DNA of 37,805 bases from Motilimonas sp. E26. Its GTDB lineage: Bacteria; Pseudomonadota; Gammaproteobacteria; Enterobacterales; CBDFNC01. A program made the translations under genes and the position numbers. Where the stretch lies: contig NZ_JAIBHJ010000015.1 in assembly GCF_021278025.1 (NCBI RefSeq), positions 78,318 to 116,122 of the forward strand. The letters run 5' to 3'. Positions 7,755-17,026 of the stretch are shown in pieces (the first letter of the stretch is position 1; every line of letters starts with the position of its first letter). A model generated the notes under the pieces. That model was not told the DNA's origin and ran no database searches. It was given only the letters and a program-made list of their open reading frames with translations.

Positions 7755-10010
7755 ATGAAGTTTCGCTTTCCCGTTGTAATTATTGATGAAGATTTTCGCT
7801 CTGAAAATATTTCAGGATCTGGTATTCGCGACTTAGCGCAAGCTATCGGCGAACAAGGTTATGAAATAGTCGGGTTTACCAGCTACGGCGACTTAAGTGC
7901 CTTTGCACAGCAGGCGAGTCGCGCGTCTTGCTTTATATTATCCATTGATGATGAAGAGTTTGGCGCAGGAACAGCAGAGGAAGTAGACCAAGCGTTAGTG
8001 GCTTTACGCAGTTTCATCACTGAAGTGCGAAAGCGCAATAACGATATCCCGATTTTCTTATACGGCGAAACGCGTACCAGTCAGCACATTCCCAACGATG
8101 TGTTGCGTGAGTTACATGGTTTTATTCATATGTTTGAAGACACGCCTGATTTTGTTGCCAAGTATATTATCCGAGAAGCCAAAAAGTACCTTGATGCACT
8201 GGCGCCGCCTTTTTTTAAAGCCCTAATGGATTACGCCAGCGACAGCTCATATTCATGGCATTGTCCCGGACACTCAGGGGGCGTCGCATTTCTAAAAAGC
8301 CCTGTTGGCCAAATGTTCCATCAATTTTTTGGCGAGAACATGCTACGCGCCGATGTTTGTAATTCCGTTGATGAGTTAGGCCAATTGCTCGATCACACAG
8401 GGCCAGTAGCGAAAAGCGAGCAAAATGCCGCGCGTATTTTTAACGCCGACCATCTATTTTTTGTCACCAATGGTACTTCAACATCCAACAAAATTGTTTG
8501 GCACTCAACCGTTGCGCCGGGTGATATCGTAGTGGTAGACCGTAACTGTCATAAGTCGATTCTCCATTCCATCATCATGACTGGCGCCATTCCGGTATTT
8601 TTAATGCCAACCCGTAACCACTACGGCATTATTGGCCCTATCCCGAAACACGAGTTTTCGCCAGAGTCGATTAAAGCAAAAATTGCCGCTCACCCATTCG
8701 CCAGCAAAGCGAAAAATAAAAAGCCACGTATTTTAACCATTACCCAAAGTACCTATGACGGCGTACTATATAATGTTGAGCAGATTAAAGACGTTATGGG
8801 CTCGTACGTCGATACCTTACATTTTGATGAAGCTTGGCTCCCCCACGCCACCTTTCATGAGTTCTATCAAAACATGCATGCCATTGGCGGCGACGACCGC
8901 CCCCGCTCAGAAGATGCAGTAGTATTTGCTACCCAATCGACCCATAAATTACTGGCGGGTATTTCACAAGCATCCCAAATTTTGGTACAAAACGCGAAAA
9001 ACCGTCCCTTAGATACTCATAGATTTAATGAATCGTACTTAATGCATTCATCCACCAGCCCGCAATACTCGATAATTGCATCTTGTGATATTGCTGCCGC
9101 AATGATGGAACAACCAGGTGGCCGTGCTCTTGTAGAAGAATCATTAGCAGAAGCGGTCGACTTTAGACGAGCCATGCGCAAAGTCGATCAAGAATTTGGC
9201 GATGATGACTGGTGGTTTAGTGTTTGGGGACCAGAAAGCTTGCCCGAAGAAGGCATTGGCGAGCGTGAGGATTGGCTACTCGATGGCAAAGATAACTGGC
9301 ATCGATTTGGTGAGATTGAAGCAGGTTTTAATATGCTCGATCCGATCAAGGCCACCATCATAAATCCGGGTTTAAATGCCAAAGGAGAATTTGAAGACAC
9401 GGGGATCCCAGCAGCTATTCTCACAAAATACTTAGCTGAACATGGCATAGTCGTTGAAAAAACCGGCCTGTACTCGTTCTTTATTATGTTTACCATCGGT
9501 ATTACCAAAGGCCGCTGGAATTCCATGGTTACCGAGCTGCAACAGTTTAAAGACGACTATGATCAAAACTTGCCATTATGGCGCATCATGCCTGAGTTTA
9601 TTGAAAAGTGCCCACAGTATGAAAAAGTAGGCTTAAAAGACCTTTGCCAACAGATTCACGCCATTTACAAGCGTTACAACATTTCTAAAGTGACCACTGA
9701 AATGTACTTGTCTAACATCGAGCCAGCCATGCTACCTGCCGATGCGTGGAGTAAAATGGCCCACCGTGAAGTTGAGCGCGTCAGTATCGATGAACTTGAT
9801 GGCCGAATTACCGCCATGCTAGTTACCCCCTACCCACCAGGGATCCCATTAATGGTGCCAGGTGAGCGATTTAACGAAACCATTATTAACTACCTGAAAT
9901 TCACTCGTGAATTCAATGAGCTATTTCCAGGTTTTGAAACCGATGTGCACGGTTTAGTCCGAGAAAACATTAACGGTAAAAATCACTACTTTGTCGATGT
10001 CGTAAAATAA
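7755..10010 (+). CDS. Orn/Lys/Arg decarboxylase, LdcA-like
   Basis: 751 residues, the full length of class-I fold basic amino acid decarboxylases. An N-terminal wing (receiver-like) domain of about 130 residues precedes the PLP core and C-terminal domain. The core has WHCPGHSGG, the TSTSNKIVWHS and DRNCHKS motifs, HFDEAW and the PLP lysine in ATQSTHKLL. From memory, sequence and length are closest to the Pseudomonas aeruginosa lysine decarboxylase LdcA, with lower likeness to CadA and AdiA. It would convert lysine to cadaverine, though ornithine or arginine cannot be excluded. Start ATG has GGAG upstream. No antiporter gene is adjacent, so an acid-resistance operon is not indicated; a role in catabolism or polyamine supply is more likely. 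Hairpins flank it on both sides. Confidence 0.87.
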   Translation: MKFRFPVVIIDEDFRSENISGSGIRDLAQAIGEQGYEIVGFTSYGDLSAFAQQASRASCFILSIDDEEFGAGTAEEVDQALVALRSFITEVRKRNNDIPIFLYGETRTSQHIPNDVLRELHGFIHMFEDTPDFVAKYIIREAKKYLDALAPPFFKALMDYASDSSYSWHCPGHSGGVAFLKSPVGQMFHQFFGENMLRADVCNSVDELGQLLDHTGPVAKSEQNAARIFNADHLFFVTNGTSTSNKIVWHSTVAPGDIVVVDRNCHKSILHSIIMTGAIPVFLMPTRNHYGIIGPIPKHEFSPESIKAKIAAHPFASKAKNKKPRILTITQSTYDGVLYNVEQIKDVMGSYVDTLHFDEAWLPHATFHEFYQNMHAIGGDDRPRSEDAVVFATQSTHKLLAGISQASQILVQNAKNRPLDTHRFNESYLMHSSTSPQYSIIASCDIAAAMMEQPGGRALVEESLAEAVDFRRAMRKVDQEFGDDDWWFSVWGPESLPEEGIGEREDWLLDGKDNWHRFGEIEAGFNMLDPIKATIINPGLNAKGEFEDTGIPAAILTKYLAEHGIVVEKTGLYSFFIMFTIGITKGRWNSMVTELQQFKDDYDQNLPLWRIMPEFIEKCPQYEKVGLKDLCQQIHAIYKRYNISKVTTEMYLSNIEPAMLPADAWSKMAHREVERVSIDELDGRITAMLVTPYPPGIPLMVPGERFNETIINYLKFTREFNELFPGFETDVHGLVRENINGKNHYFVDVVK

Positions 10011-10043
10011 GCCACATCAAATTACGCTTTAACCATCACTTTA

Positions 10044-10079
10044 ATCAACACAGGGTAACCCTACTTGCCCTGTGTTGAT
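10044..10079 (+). terminator. hairpin after the decarboxylase gene
   Basis: A 12-bp perfect stem, ATCAACACAGGG (10044-10055) and CCCTGTGTTGAT (10068-10079), with a 12-nt loop. No T run follows directly, so it may slow or end transcription before the kinase gene. Confidence 0.55.
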
Positions 10080-10142
10080 GTAGCTTTGCTGTTACAATCA
10101 ACCTATGCCATTAACCTATCAATCAACTCATGCAGGTTATCC

Positions 10143-11876
10143 ATGTTCAAACGGGTGTGCTCACCAATAAATATCAGCCTCTTTGGTTTGTTCGCTATCT
10201 TGGCACTCACTTACTATTTTGGCTTACGAACATCCCATCAAAGGTTACAACAACAAGCTGATATCGATGCGCAAAAACTCAGCCAGTACATCAATAGCGA
10301 GCTAAGCCGTTTCCAACATATTCCGCATTTATTAACCAGCCATTACTTGATCCGTCAGAGCCTCAGCTCCGCCGAAGGCCTTGAACGATTAAACCAGCTG
10401 CTATTAGATATCACTAAAACCAGCGGTGCTAACGACGTCTATGTTATGGATAACCTTGGCACCGTCGTCGCAGCCAGTAACTATGGGACACCGCAAAGTT
10501 TTATCGGTGGCAATTACGCATTTCGTGATTACTTCCAGCAAGCTTTAGCAGGTAATAAAGCCGTTGATTATGCGCTAGGACTGAGAACGGGCGAGCGAGG
10601 GATCTACTTTTCGGCACCGATAACGATAAATCAACAGGTTAAAGGCGTAGTCACGGTTAAAGTCTCGATTGCCAAATTTGAGCAAGATTCCGACTTATTG
10701 GCTGGTGACAGTAACACCCGATTTTTAGTCTATGGTGATGATAACGTTGTTTTTCTATCGAACTACAAGAACTGGCGTTTAAAACAATTAGGCGAAAGCA
10801 AGCTAATCAGCTGGCACAAAATCAGCGCCAGCCAACGCTATTTGGGTCTTGAACAAACGCTGCTGCGTAACCAGCAATTTAACCATCCACTACTGGATAC
10901 GCCGATGTGGCGGATACAACAAACCCAACAGGCATTGGGTGACTACTTTTACCAGCAAGCATCGATCCCAATGCTAGATTTAACCTTATTAGTATTATTA
11001 CCTGATGGCCACTTAATCTACGAGCAACTAAGTAATATGGCGTTAGCAGGGCTACTGTATCTATTATCACTGGGCTTAGTTTATTATTTAAGTCAAAGGA
11101 TCATCGGTTACAACAAGCTCATTTACACCCGCAACAGCTTAGAGCGTCAGGTAGCTCTACGCTCAGCCGAGCTCGCCAATGCCCAAGATGCGCTGATTAG
11201 AACAGCAAAATTGGCGACCATAGGTCAACTAGCCGCCAGTATTAATCATGAAATTAATCAGCCACTTAGTGCGATGAGCACCTACTTGGTTAGCACCCAG
11301 CGGATGCTGAATCGAGGAATGGAACAAGCAGCAAAAGATAACTTGCAAATAATGGCATCGCTGATCACCCGCATTCATAAAATTGTGTCGCAATTAAAAG
11401 AGTTCAGTAAGCCACAAGGTCAAGGCCAGATAATCACCTCACTGCAAGAAAGCATTACTAACGCTTTAATCATTGTTGGACCGCAAATTAATAGCCAAGG
11501 CGTCCAGTTAAGTGTGAAAAACCCAAACGTAAAGATCCATGCCGAGCCCCTTAAATTTGAGCAAGTCTTAGTTAATTTACTTTCTAATGGCGTCGATGCC
11601 ATGACCGAAGTTGAGCACAAGCACCTAACTATTACCTGTGAATCAGATGAGAAAAAAGTATGGCTGCGCATCCAAGACACCGGCAAAGGTTTAGATTTAC
11701 AAACCATAGATACCATTTTTGAGCCATTTTACACTACTAAATCTGAATATGGCTTAGGCCTCGGCTTAGCAATTTCTCGAAGCATCATACACTCATTTGA
11801 TGGTGAGTTAACGGCAGAAAACAGCGCCACCGGAGGTGCTATTTTCACAATCGAATTAAACAGAGTAATCGAATGA
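10143..11876 (+). CDS. dctB: DctB-like C4-dicarboxylate sensor histidine kinase
   Basis: 577 residues from the ATG at 10143; a further-upstream TTG at 10065 would read through the preceding hairpin and is rejected. Two membrane segments (about 10-27 and 325-347) enclose a large periplasmic dCache-type sensor domain. The cytoplasmic part has a HisKA helix with the phospho-accepting histidine in ASINHEINQPLSAM, then a HATPase_c domain with NLLSNGVDAM (N box), DTGKGL (G1), FEPFYTTK (F box) and GLGLGLAIS (G2). DctB kinases sense succinate, malate or fumarate and phosphorylate DctD. The last 4 bp overlap the start of the response regulator, so the two are translationally coupled. The gene symbol rests on family likeness and context with a dicarboxylate transporter. 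Confidence 0.85.
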   Translation: MFKRVCSPINISLFGLFAILALTYYFGLRTSHQRLQQQADIDAQKLSQYINSELSRFQHIPHLLTSHYLIRQSLSSAEGLERLNQLLLDITKTSGANDVYVMDNLGTVVAASNYGTPQSFIGGNYAFRDYFQQALAGNKAVDYALGLRTGERGIYFSAPITINQQVKGVVTVKVSIAKFEQDSDLLAGDSNTRFLVYGDDNVVFLSNYKNWRLKQLGESKLISWHKISASQRYLGLEQTLLRNQQFNHPLLDTPMWRIQQTQQALGDYFYQQASIPMLDLTLLVLLPDGHLIYEQLSNMALAGLLYLLSLGLVYYLSQRIIGYNKLIYTRNSLERQVALRSAELANAQDALIRTAKLATIGQLAASINHEINQPLSAMSTYLVSTQRMLNRGMEQAAKDNLQIMASLITRIHKIVSQLKEFSKPQGQGQIITSLQESITNALIIVGPQINSQGVQLSVKNPNVKIHAEPLKFEQVLVNLLSNGVDAMTEVEHKHLTITCESDEKKVWLRIQDTGKGLDLQTIDTIFEPFYTTKSEYGLGLGLAISRSIIHSFDGELTAENSATGGAIFTIELNRVIE

Positions 11877-13222
11877 AATCACTAGAAAAAATCGACGTTG
11901 TCGTGATTGATGATGAACAAATAATCCGCGACTCTTTGCATCAGTTACTCACTTTAGAGGGCTATAAGGTCAGCACCTTCGATAGCGCGACTCAAGCCTT
12001 AAGCCGATTAACGCGAGATTTTGCTGGAGTGGTGATCAGCGATATTAATATGCCAAAACTAGATGGTCACGCCCTGCTGCAAACATTACAAAACTTAGAC
12101 TCAGCATTACCAGTGATCCTGCTTACAGGCTTTGCCGATGTACCAATGGCGGTCAATGCCATGCATCAAGGGGCCTATGATTTTTTTGCTAAGCCAATCA
12201 ATGAAAAATTACTCGATAGTGTTGGCAGAGCGCTCGATAAACGCCGCTTAGTCATTGAAAATAGGCAATTAAAGCAACAAATAAAAAATAATAGTGAGCC
12301 TGGAGTGCGTATTCTCGGCAATACCCCCGCCATGCACCAGATGCTGCAACTACTGGATACCGTGGTTAACACTCCGGCCGATGTGCTGATCCAAGGTGAA
12401 ACAGGTACCGGAAAAGAGTTGGTGGCACGCTACTTACACGATCACAGTAATCGCTCTCAAGCGAACTTTGTGGCTCTCAATTGCGGTGCCATTCCTGAAA
12501 ACCTAATTGAAAGTGAGCTATTCGGTAGCATAAAAGGGGCTTTTACTGGGGCCAGTGACAGCCGCATCGGTAAGTTTGAGTTTGCTAATGGCGGCACCGT
12601 ATTTCTAGATGAAATAGAAACAACGCCAATGGCTTTACAAGTAAAGTTACTGCGCGTACTGGAAGAGCGAAAGGTCACGCCAGTTGGCAGCAATACCGCC
12701 ATTGACTTAAATATTCGCATTGTTGCGGCGACTAAGGTTGATTTAGTCAAACTTGCCGAGCAAGGACATTTTCGCGCTGACTTATATTACCGTCTTAACT
12801 TAGTGCAAGTGAATATCCCTCCCTTAAAGCAACGTCAAGCCGATATTCCCTTATTATTTAAGCACTTTAGCTCTATTGCGGCGAACCGATTCCATAAACC
12901 TCTCTGCGCTTTAGACAATGAGACCCAACAACGCCTGATGGCTCATGATTGGCCCGGTAACGTTAGAGAGTTACGCAATGCTGCTGAGCGTTTTGTGCTG
13001 CTGGGAACCCTAACAGATTTAAACAACATTGCTACTCCTGCTAAAAGTATGTCACTGGCTGACAAAGTCGCTTTTTATGAACAATCTATTATTGAAGATG
13101 CCCTTAGGCAAACATCAGGCTCAGTTAAACTCGCACTGGATATTTTGCAGCTACCGAGAAAAACCTTCTATGACAAAGTGAGCAAATACGGCATTGAGCG
13201 CACGCAGTTCACACAAGATTAA
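11873..13222 (+). CDS. dctD: DctD-like sigma-54-dependent response regulator
   Basis: 449 residues, the typical NtrC/DctD length. The receiver domain (about 8-125) has DDEQ, the phospho-aspartate in VISDINMPKLDG and the conserved Lys in AKPI. The AAA+ domain has Walker A GETGTGKE, the sigma-54 contact loop GAFTGA, and the later arginine-finger region FRADLYYRLN. A Fis-type helix-turn-helix ends the protein (SGSVKLALDILQLPRKTFYDK). It activates sigma-54 promoters by ATP hydrolysis. A matching sigma-54 promoter and a palindromic upstream site lie right after the gene, ahead of the DASS transporter, which is the clear target. Confidence 0.9.
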   Translation: MKSLEKIDVVVIDDEQIIRDSLHQLLTLEGYKVSTFDSATQALSRLTRDFAGVVISDINMPKLDGHALLQTLQNLDSALPVILLTGFADVPMAVNAMHQGAYDFFAKPINEKLLDSVGRALDKRRLVIENRQLKQQIKNNSEPGVRILGNTPAMHQMLQLLDTVVNTPADVLIQGETGTGKELVARYLHDHSNRSQANFVALNCGAIPENLIESELFGSIKGAFTGASDSRIGKFEFANGGTVFLDEIETTPMALQVKLLRVLEERKVTPVGSNTAIDLNIRIVAATKVDLVKLAEQGHFRADLYYRLNLVQVNIPPLKQRQADIPLLFKHFSSIAANRFHKPLCALDNETQQRLMAHDWPGNVRELRNAAERFVLLGTLTDLNNIATPAKSMSLADKVAFYEQSIIEDALRQTSGSVKLALDILQLPRKTFYDKVSKYGIERTQFTQD

Positions 13223-13276
13223 TGTGTGCAAAAAGTAACAAATGAACAACAATTAATGTGTGGGTTTCCACACATT
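13221..13276 (+). promoter_or_regulatory. upstream activator sites for DctD
   Basis: A palindrome AATGTGTGG-gttt-CCACACATT (13255-13276), with a single half-site AATGTGTG at 13221-13228. The palindrome ends about 70 bp upstream of the sigma-54 promoter, the usual place for an enhancer-binding protein. Assignment to DctD is inference. Confidence 0.65.
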
Positions 13277-13347
13277 ACAACGTCAAAACATGACCAAGAA
13301 AAACCTAACTAACTGTAATAATTAAACTAAAAAATAAAATCACAATT

Positions 13348-13363
13348 TGGCAACCTATTTGCA
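13348..13363 (+). promoter_or_regulatory. sigma-54 promoter of the DASS transporter
   Basis: TGGCAACCTATTTGCA fits the sigma-54 -24/-12 consensus, with exact GG-N10-GC spacing. It lies about 90 bp before the transporter ATG. Predicted start of transcription is near 13374. Confidence 0.8.
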
Positions 13364-13378
13364 ACAAGCGATTCAGGT

Positions 13379-13438
13379 GCTGCGATTTCCGCAGCTGTAA
13401 CAACCCACGTACCTTATGCCACCAATTCGGCATTAGGT
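13379..13438 (+). promoter_or_regulatory. two hairpins in the transporter 5' leader
   Basis: Just after the predicted start, GCTGCG-atttc-CGCAGC (13379-13395) forms a hairpin. A second, ACCTTATGCC (13411-13420) with GGCATTAGGT (13429-13438), has one mismatch and ends 17 nt before the ATG. They may stabilise the mRNA or affect translation; this is not established. Confidence 0.45.
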
Positions 13439-13455
13439 GCTAAGGATGGCTAATC

Positions 13456-14898
13456 ATGCAAAAGAAAATACAACAAATCCCTTGGTTAATGTTATTACTA
13501 GGGCCCGCCGTGATGTTATTAACAGTTATCACCGAACCGCCTGTAGCAGATCTATCCGTTAATGCTTGGCGCACTGCTGGCTTAGCATTTTGGATGGCCA
13601 GTTGGTGGATTTCAGAAGCAGTGCCGATTCCAGCTGCGTCATTATTGCCCTTAATCATCTCACCTTTAGTGGGCATCGCTGATATAAAATCCGTTGCTGC
13701 ACCTTATGCTCACCCACTGATATTTCTATTTTTGGGCGGCTTTCTTATTTCCATTGCAATGGAAAAATGGAACCTGCATAAACGTATCGCTCTAAAAACC
13801 ATGCTGCTGGCAGGCTCAACTCCCAGCATACAAATATTAGGCATGATGTTAGTGACAGCTTTTCTATCCATGTGGATGTCTAATACCGCAACTGCTGTCA
13901 TGATGTTGCCGATTGCACTATCGGTAGTCATGATAGTGAAAAATAGAGAGCCAGAGAACCAAGACTTCGGCAAAGCTATGTTATTGGGCATCGCTTATTC
14001 AGCCAGCATCGGCGGGATAGCAACCTTAATTGGTACTCCACCTAACGCGTTAATGGCTGCTTATCTCTCCGATAGTTACAACATTGAGATTGGCTTTGGT
14101 CAGTGGATGATGCTGGGCTTACCCCTTGCCGCTGTCATGCTAACCGTGGCTTGGGTGTGGCTCACAAAAATCAGTTACAGGGTTGATCGCAGTGACTCTA
14201 TCTGTGCTAAAGCGGTATTTCAAAAGCAGCTTGATGAGCTTGGCGCGATAACACCAGCGGAAAAGAAAGTATTGGTAATTTTTGCTTTAGCCGCTATTAG
14301 TTGGATCTTTAGGCCAATCATCAGTGATGCCACTGGTCTTGCCATCACTGATACTGGCATAGCCATCGCGGCCGCTATTTTACTTTTCACGATCCCGGTG
14401 AGCAAAGATAACAATGAGCGCGTATTAGACTGGGAAAGTGCTGAAAAAGTGCCGTGGGGTATCCTGATACTATTTGGCGGCGGTTTGGCACTGGCAGCAC
14501 ACATCAAAAGCTCTGGATTAGCTGAATTTATTGCGCACCAGATTCAAGGCATGGGAGCGGTTGAACTTGTCATCGGCGTACTCGTGGTTACCGCTGTGAT
14601 TACATTTTTAACCGAAATAACCAGTAATACCGCCACCGCGGCAGGCTTTCTTCCATTATTAGGGCCAGTGGCTGAATCATTAACCGGCACCCCATTAATT
14701 TGGGTGATCCCGGCTGCAATTGCTGCCAGCTGTGCCTTTATGATGCCCGTAGCGACACCACCCAATGCCATAGTATTTGGCTCCGGTGAGCTAAAAATAC
14801 GTGACATGATGAAAGCGGGTCTGATCCTAAATCTCATTGCCATCGCGTTGATCACCTTAACTATGATCACCCTTATGCCAATGATTTTCCATATCTAA
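13456..14898 (+). CDS. DASS (SLC13) family sodium-coupled dicarboxylate symporter
   Basis: 480 residues with about 11 hydrophobic segments. The two hallmark substrate/sodium motifs occur in repeat order: MSNTATAVMMLP (about 140) with GTPPNALMAA (about 193), and TSNTATAAGFLP with VATPPNAIVFG near the C-terminus. This matches SdcS and VcINDY-like inner-membrane importers of succinate, malate and fumarate. Start ATG has an AAGGA-like site. Expression under sigma-54 and DctD is indicated by the promoter at 13348. With malic enzyme next, it forms an uptake-and-use module for C4-dicarboxylates. Confidence 0.9.
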   Translation: MQKKIQQIPWLMLLLGPAVMLLTVITEPPVADLSVNAWRTAGLAFWMASWWISEAVPIPAASLLPLIISPLVGIADIKSVAAPYAHPLIFLFLGGFLISIAMEKWNLHKRIALKTMLLAGSTPSIQILGMMLVTAFLSMWMSNTATAVMMLPIALSVVMIVKNREPENQDFGKAMLLGIAYSASIGGIATLIGTPPNALMAAYLSDSYNIEIGFGQWMMLGLPLAAVMLTVAWVWLTKISYRVDRSDSICAKAVFQKQLDELGAITPAEKKVLVIFALAAISWIFRPIISDATGLAITDTGIAIAAAILLFTIPVSKDNNERVLDWESAEKVPWGILILFGGGLALAAHIKSSGLAEFIAHQIQGMGAVELVIGVLVVTAVITFLTEITSNTATAAGFLPLLGPVAESLTGTPLIWVIPAAIAASCAFMMPVATPPNAIVFGSGELKIRDMMKAGLILNLIAIALITLTMITLMPMIFHI

Positions 14899-14921
14899 TT
14901 CAGGATTAAAGACAACTACCG

Positions 14922-14950
14922 CCCCAGCATTTCGTTGGGGTTTAATTTTT
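14922..14950 (+). terminator. terminator or attenuator between transporter and malic enzyme
   Basis: CCCCAGC (14922-14928) pairs with GTTGGGG (14934-14940, one G-U), followed by TTTAATTTTT. It lies 24 bp after the transporter stop and 25 bp before the malic enzyme ATG. Partial read-through is likely since the two genes belong together in function. Confidence 0.7.
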
Positions 14951-14974
14951 AATTAAACTAAATTTTGAGATCTT

Positions 14975-16657
14975 ATGACATTTCAGCGCCCTCTCTACAT
15001 TCCCTTTGCTGGCCCTGCATTACTTGAAACGTCCTTGCTAAATAAAGGCAGCGCTTTTTCGCAACAAGAGCGCGACAGCTTTAATTTAACCGGCCTGTTA
15101 CCTCACAATATAGAAACTATTGAAGAACAAGCCGCACGGGTTTACCAACAGCTCAGCTCATTTACTTCCGATTTAGACAAACACATCTATCTGCGCAATA
15201 TCCAAGATACCAATGAAACCTTATTTTATTACCTGATCGACCATCATATTGAAGAAGTGATGCCCCTAATTTACACCCCCACCGTAGGGCTTGCTTGTGA
15301 AAAATTTTCCAAGATATATCGCCGAAAGCGTGGCTTATTGGTGTCGTACCCTGAGCGCAACAAAATTGAAGATATGCTGCAAAATGCTACAAAACAAAAT
15401 GTAAAAGTTATTGTTGTCACCGATGGCGAGCGCATTTTAGGCTTAGGAGATCAAGGGATTGGTGGCATGGGGATCCCGATCGGCAAACTTTCACTTTACA
15501 CCGCTTGCGGCGGTATCAGTCCTGCTTATTGTTTACCTATCATCTTGGACGTTGGCACCAATAATAGCCAACTATTAGCCGACCCTATGTACATGGGTTG
15601 GCGCCATCCAAGGATAAGTGGTACTCAATACGCAGATTTTATCGAGCAATTTGTTACCGCCGTGAAACGTCGCTGGCCTGATGTTTTATTGCAATTTGAA
15701 GATTTTGCACAAAATAATGCAACGCCATTACTAGAAAAATATCGTCATGAAATATGTTGCTTTAATGATGATATCCAAGGCACTGCCGCTGTTACAGTCG
15801 GAACCTTGATCACCGCCTGTCAAAGTAAAGGTGAAAAGCTAAGCCAACAGCGAATAGCGTTTTTAGGGGCGGGATCAGCAGGATGTGGTATTGCGGAGCA
15901 AATAGTAAGACAAATGCAACGTGAAGGCCTATCTGAAGCGCAAGCCCGCAACCGCGTTTATATGGTGGATAGATATGGCTTGTTAACCGATAATATGCCG
16001 AGTTTACAACTGTTTCAGCAGCCATTGGCACAACAGATAAAAGCGATTAACCAATGGCAAGTAAAAACCCATTTGGGGCTCGAACAAGTCATTAAACATG
16101 GCAAAATAACCACCTTGATCGGAGTTAGCGGTCAACCTGGCTTATTCACCGAGCAAATCATTCTCTCACTGGTTTCCAATACTCCTAAACCGATTATTTT
16201 ACCACTTACAAACCCCACTTCACGTGTAGAAGCGACTCCCACCGATATCCTCAAGTGGAGTAAGGGACAAGCGATAGTTGCAACGGGTAGCCCTTTCTCA
16301 GCGGTAACTGTTAATGGCTGTGACTACGAAATATCACAATGCAATAACAGTTACATTTTCCCCGGTATTGGCTTAGGCGTCATCGCCGTTAATGCGAAGC
16401 AGATCAGTGACAACATGTTAATGGCTGCAAGCCAATCGTTAGCTGACACCGCGATTAAATATCACAAAGCACCAGGGGTCTTACTGCCTCCGCTGAGTGA
16501 AATAAAAACGATTAGCTTATCCATCGCCAAAGCCGTGGCAAAACAGGCGATAGCAGATGGCCTCGCACCGCCTCTAACCGATGAAATGCTGCAGCAACAG
16601 CTGTACGCCAACTACTGGAAACCAGCATACCGAGAATATCGTCGCACTTCGTTTTAA
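14975..16657 (+). CDS. maeA: NAD-dependent malic enzyme
   Basis: 560 residues, the usual length of the large bacterial malic enzyme (SfcA/MaeA). It oxidatively decarboxylates L-malate to pyruvate with reduction of NAD. Visible motifs are [13 protein letters not shown] with RRKRGL, the catalytic region [15 protein letters not shown], the metal site [12 protein letters not shown] with [13 protein letters not shown], and the nucleotide-binding [15 protein letters not shown]. The C-terminal [13 protein letters not shown] is typical. It follows the dicarboxylate symporter and would feed imported malate into pyruvate. The intervening terminator suggests reduced or separate expression. Confidence 0.93.
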   Translation: MTFQRPLYIPFAGPALLETSLLNKGSAFSQQERDSFNLTGLLPHNIETIEEQAARVYQQLSSFTSDLDKHIYLRNIQDTNETLFYYLIDHHIEEVMPLIYTPTVGLACEKFSKIYRRKRGLLVSYPERNKIEDMLQNATKQNVKVIVVTDGERILGLGDQGIGGMGIPIGKLSLYTACGGISPAYCLPIILDVGTNNSQLLADPMYMGWRHPRISGTQYADFIEQFVTAVKRRWPDVLLQFEDFAQNNATPLLEKYRHEICCFNDDIQGTAAVTVGTLITACQSKGEKLSQQRIAFLGAGSAGCGIAEQIVRQMQREGLSEAQARNRVYMVDRYGLLTDNMPSLQLFQQPLAQQIKAINQWQVKTHLGLEQVIKHGKITTLIGVSGQPGLFTEQIILSLVSNTPKPIILPLTNPTSRVEATPTDILKWSKGQAIVATGSPFSAVTVNGCDYEISQCNNSYIFPGIGLGVIAVNAKQISDNMLMAASQSLADTAIKYHKAPGVLLPPLSEIKTISLSIAKAVAKQAIADGLAPPLTDEMLQQQLYANYWKPAYREYRRTSF

Positions 16658-16690
16658 CCAAAACAGCGAACGTGATGGACAGAAAAGTTA

Positions 16691-16742
16691 GCTAGGGCTC
16701 CCTCAGCACCATGGCCAAGAAGCCCTAGCAGTTAATTTTTTC
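16691..16742 (+). terminator. terminator after maeA
   Basis: GCTAGGGCT (16691-16699) pairs perfectly with AGCCCTAGC (16721-16729), followed by AGTTAATTTTTTC. A 21-nt loop separates the arms. Confidence 0.7.
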
Positions 16743-16770
16743 TTGACGAACAAACATCAAAACATACAAT
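16743..16770 (+). promoter_or_regulatory. sigma-70 promoter of the ParD-like/methionine aminopeptidase operon
   Basis: TTGACG (16743-16748), 16 bp, TACAAT (16765-16770). The predicted transcript would start about 25 nt before the TTG start codon at 16802. Confidence 0.6.
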
Positions 16771-16801
16771 ACATATACGTTTTATATATTAAGCATATAT
16801 T

Positions 16802-17026
16802 TTGGGTATAGTTAAAATATCGGATGAGCTACACAAAGAGCTAAGAAATGCCAGCTCTGTCATGTCGCGATCGATTAATTCACAAGCTGAGTTTTGGATC
16901 AAAATAGGCATGTTGGCCGAGCTACATCCACAAAAATCATTTAATGAAATCATCGCCGAACTGATGAAATCCGTTAATGTTTCGGCCAGTAATATTGCGC
17001 TAATCGCAGGGCATAACGATGAATAA
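16802..17026 (+). CDS. ParD-like antitoxin family protein
   Basis: 74 residues beginning at a TTG (GIVKISDELHKELRNAS). This fits the PF11903 ParD_like family, small proteins classed as type II antitoxin-like from a ribbon-helix-helix-type N-terminus. The C-terminal half has KSFNEIIAELMKS. No good ribosome site precedes the TTG, and upstream sequence is very AT-rich. The gene overlaps the next one, methionine aminopeptidase, by 8 bp, so translation is coupled. No ParE-type toxin is adjacent. In this pairing the partner of the ParD-like protein may be the aminopeptidase itself; that is inference from linkage. Confidence 0.72.
   Translation: MGIVKISDELHKELRNASSVMSRSINSQAEFWIKIGMLAELHPQKSFNEIIAELMKSVNVSASNIALIAGHNDE

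Noticed and set aside
10065-10142. TTG start of the DctB-like kinase at 10065
   Set aside because: It lies inside the terminator hairpin of the decarboxylase gene and adds residues unlike the family.
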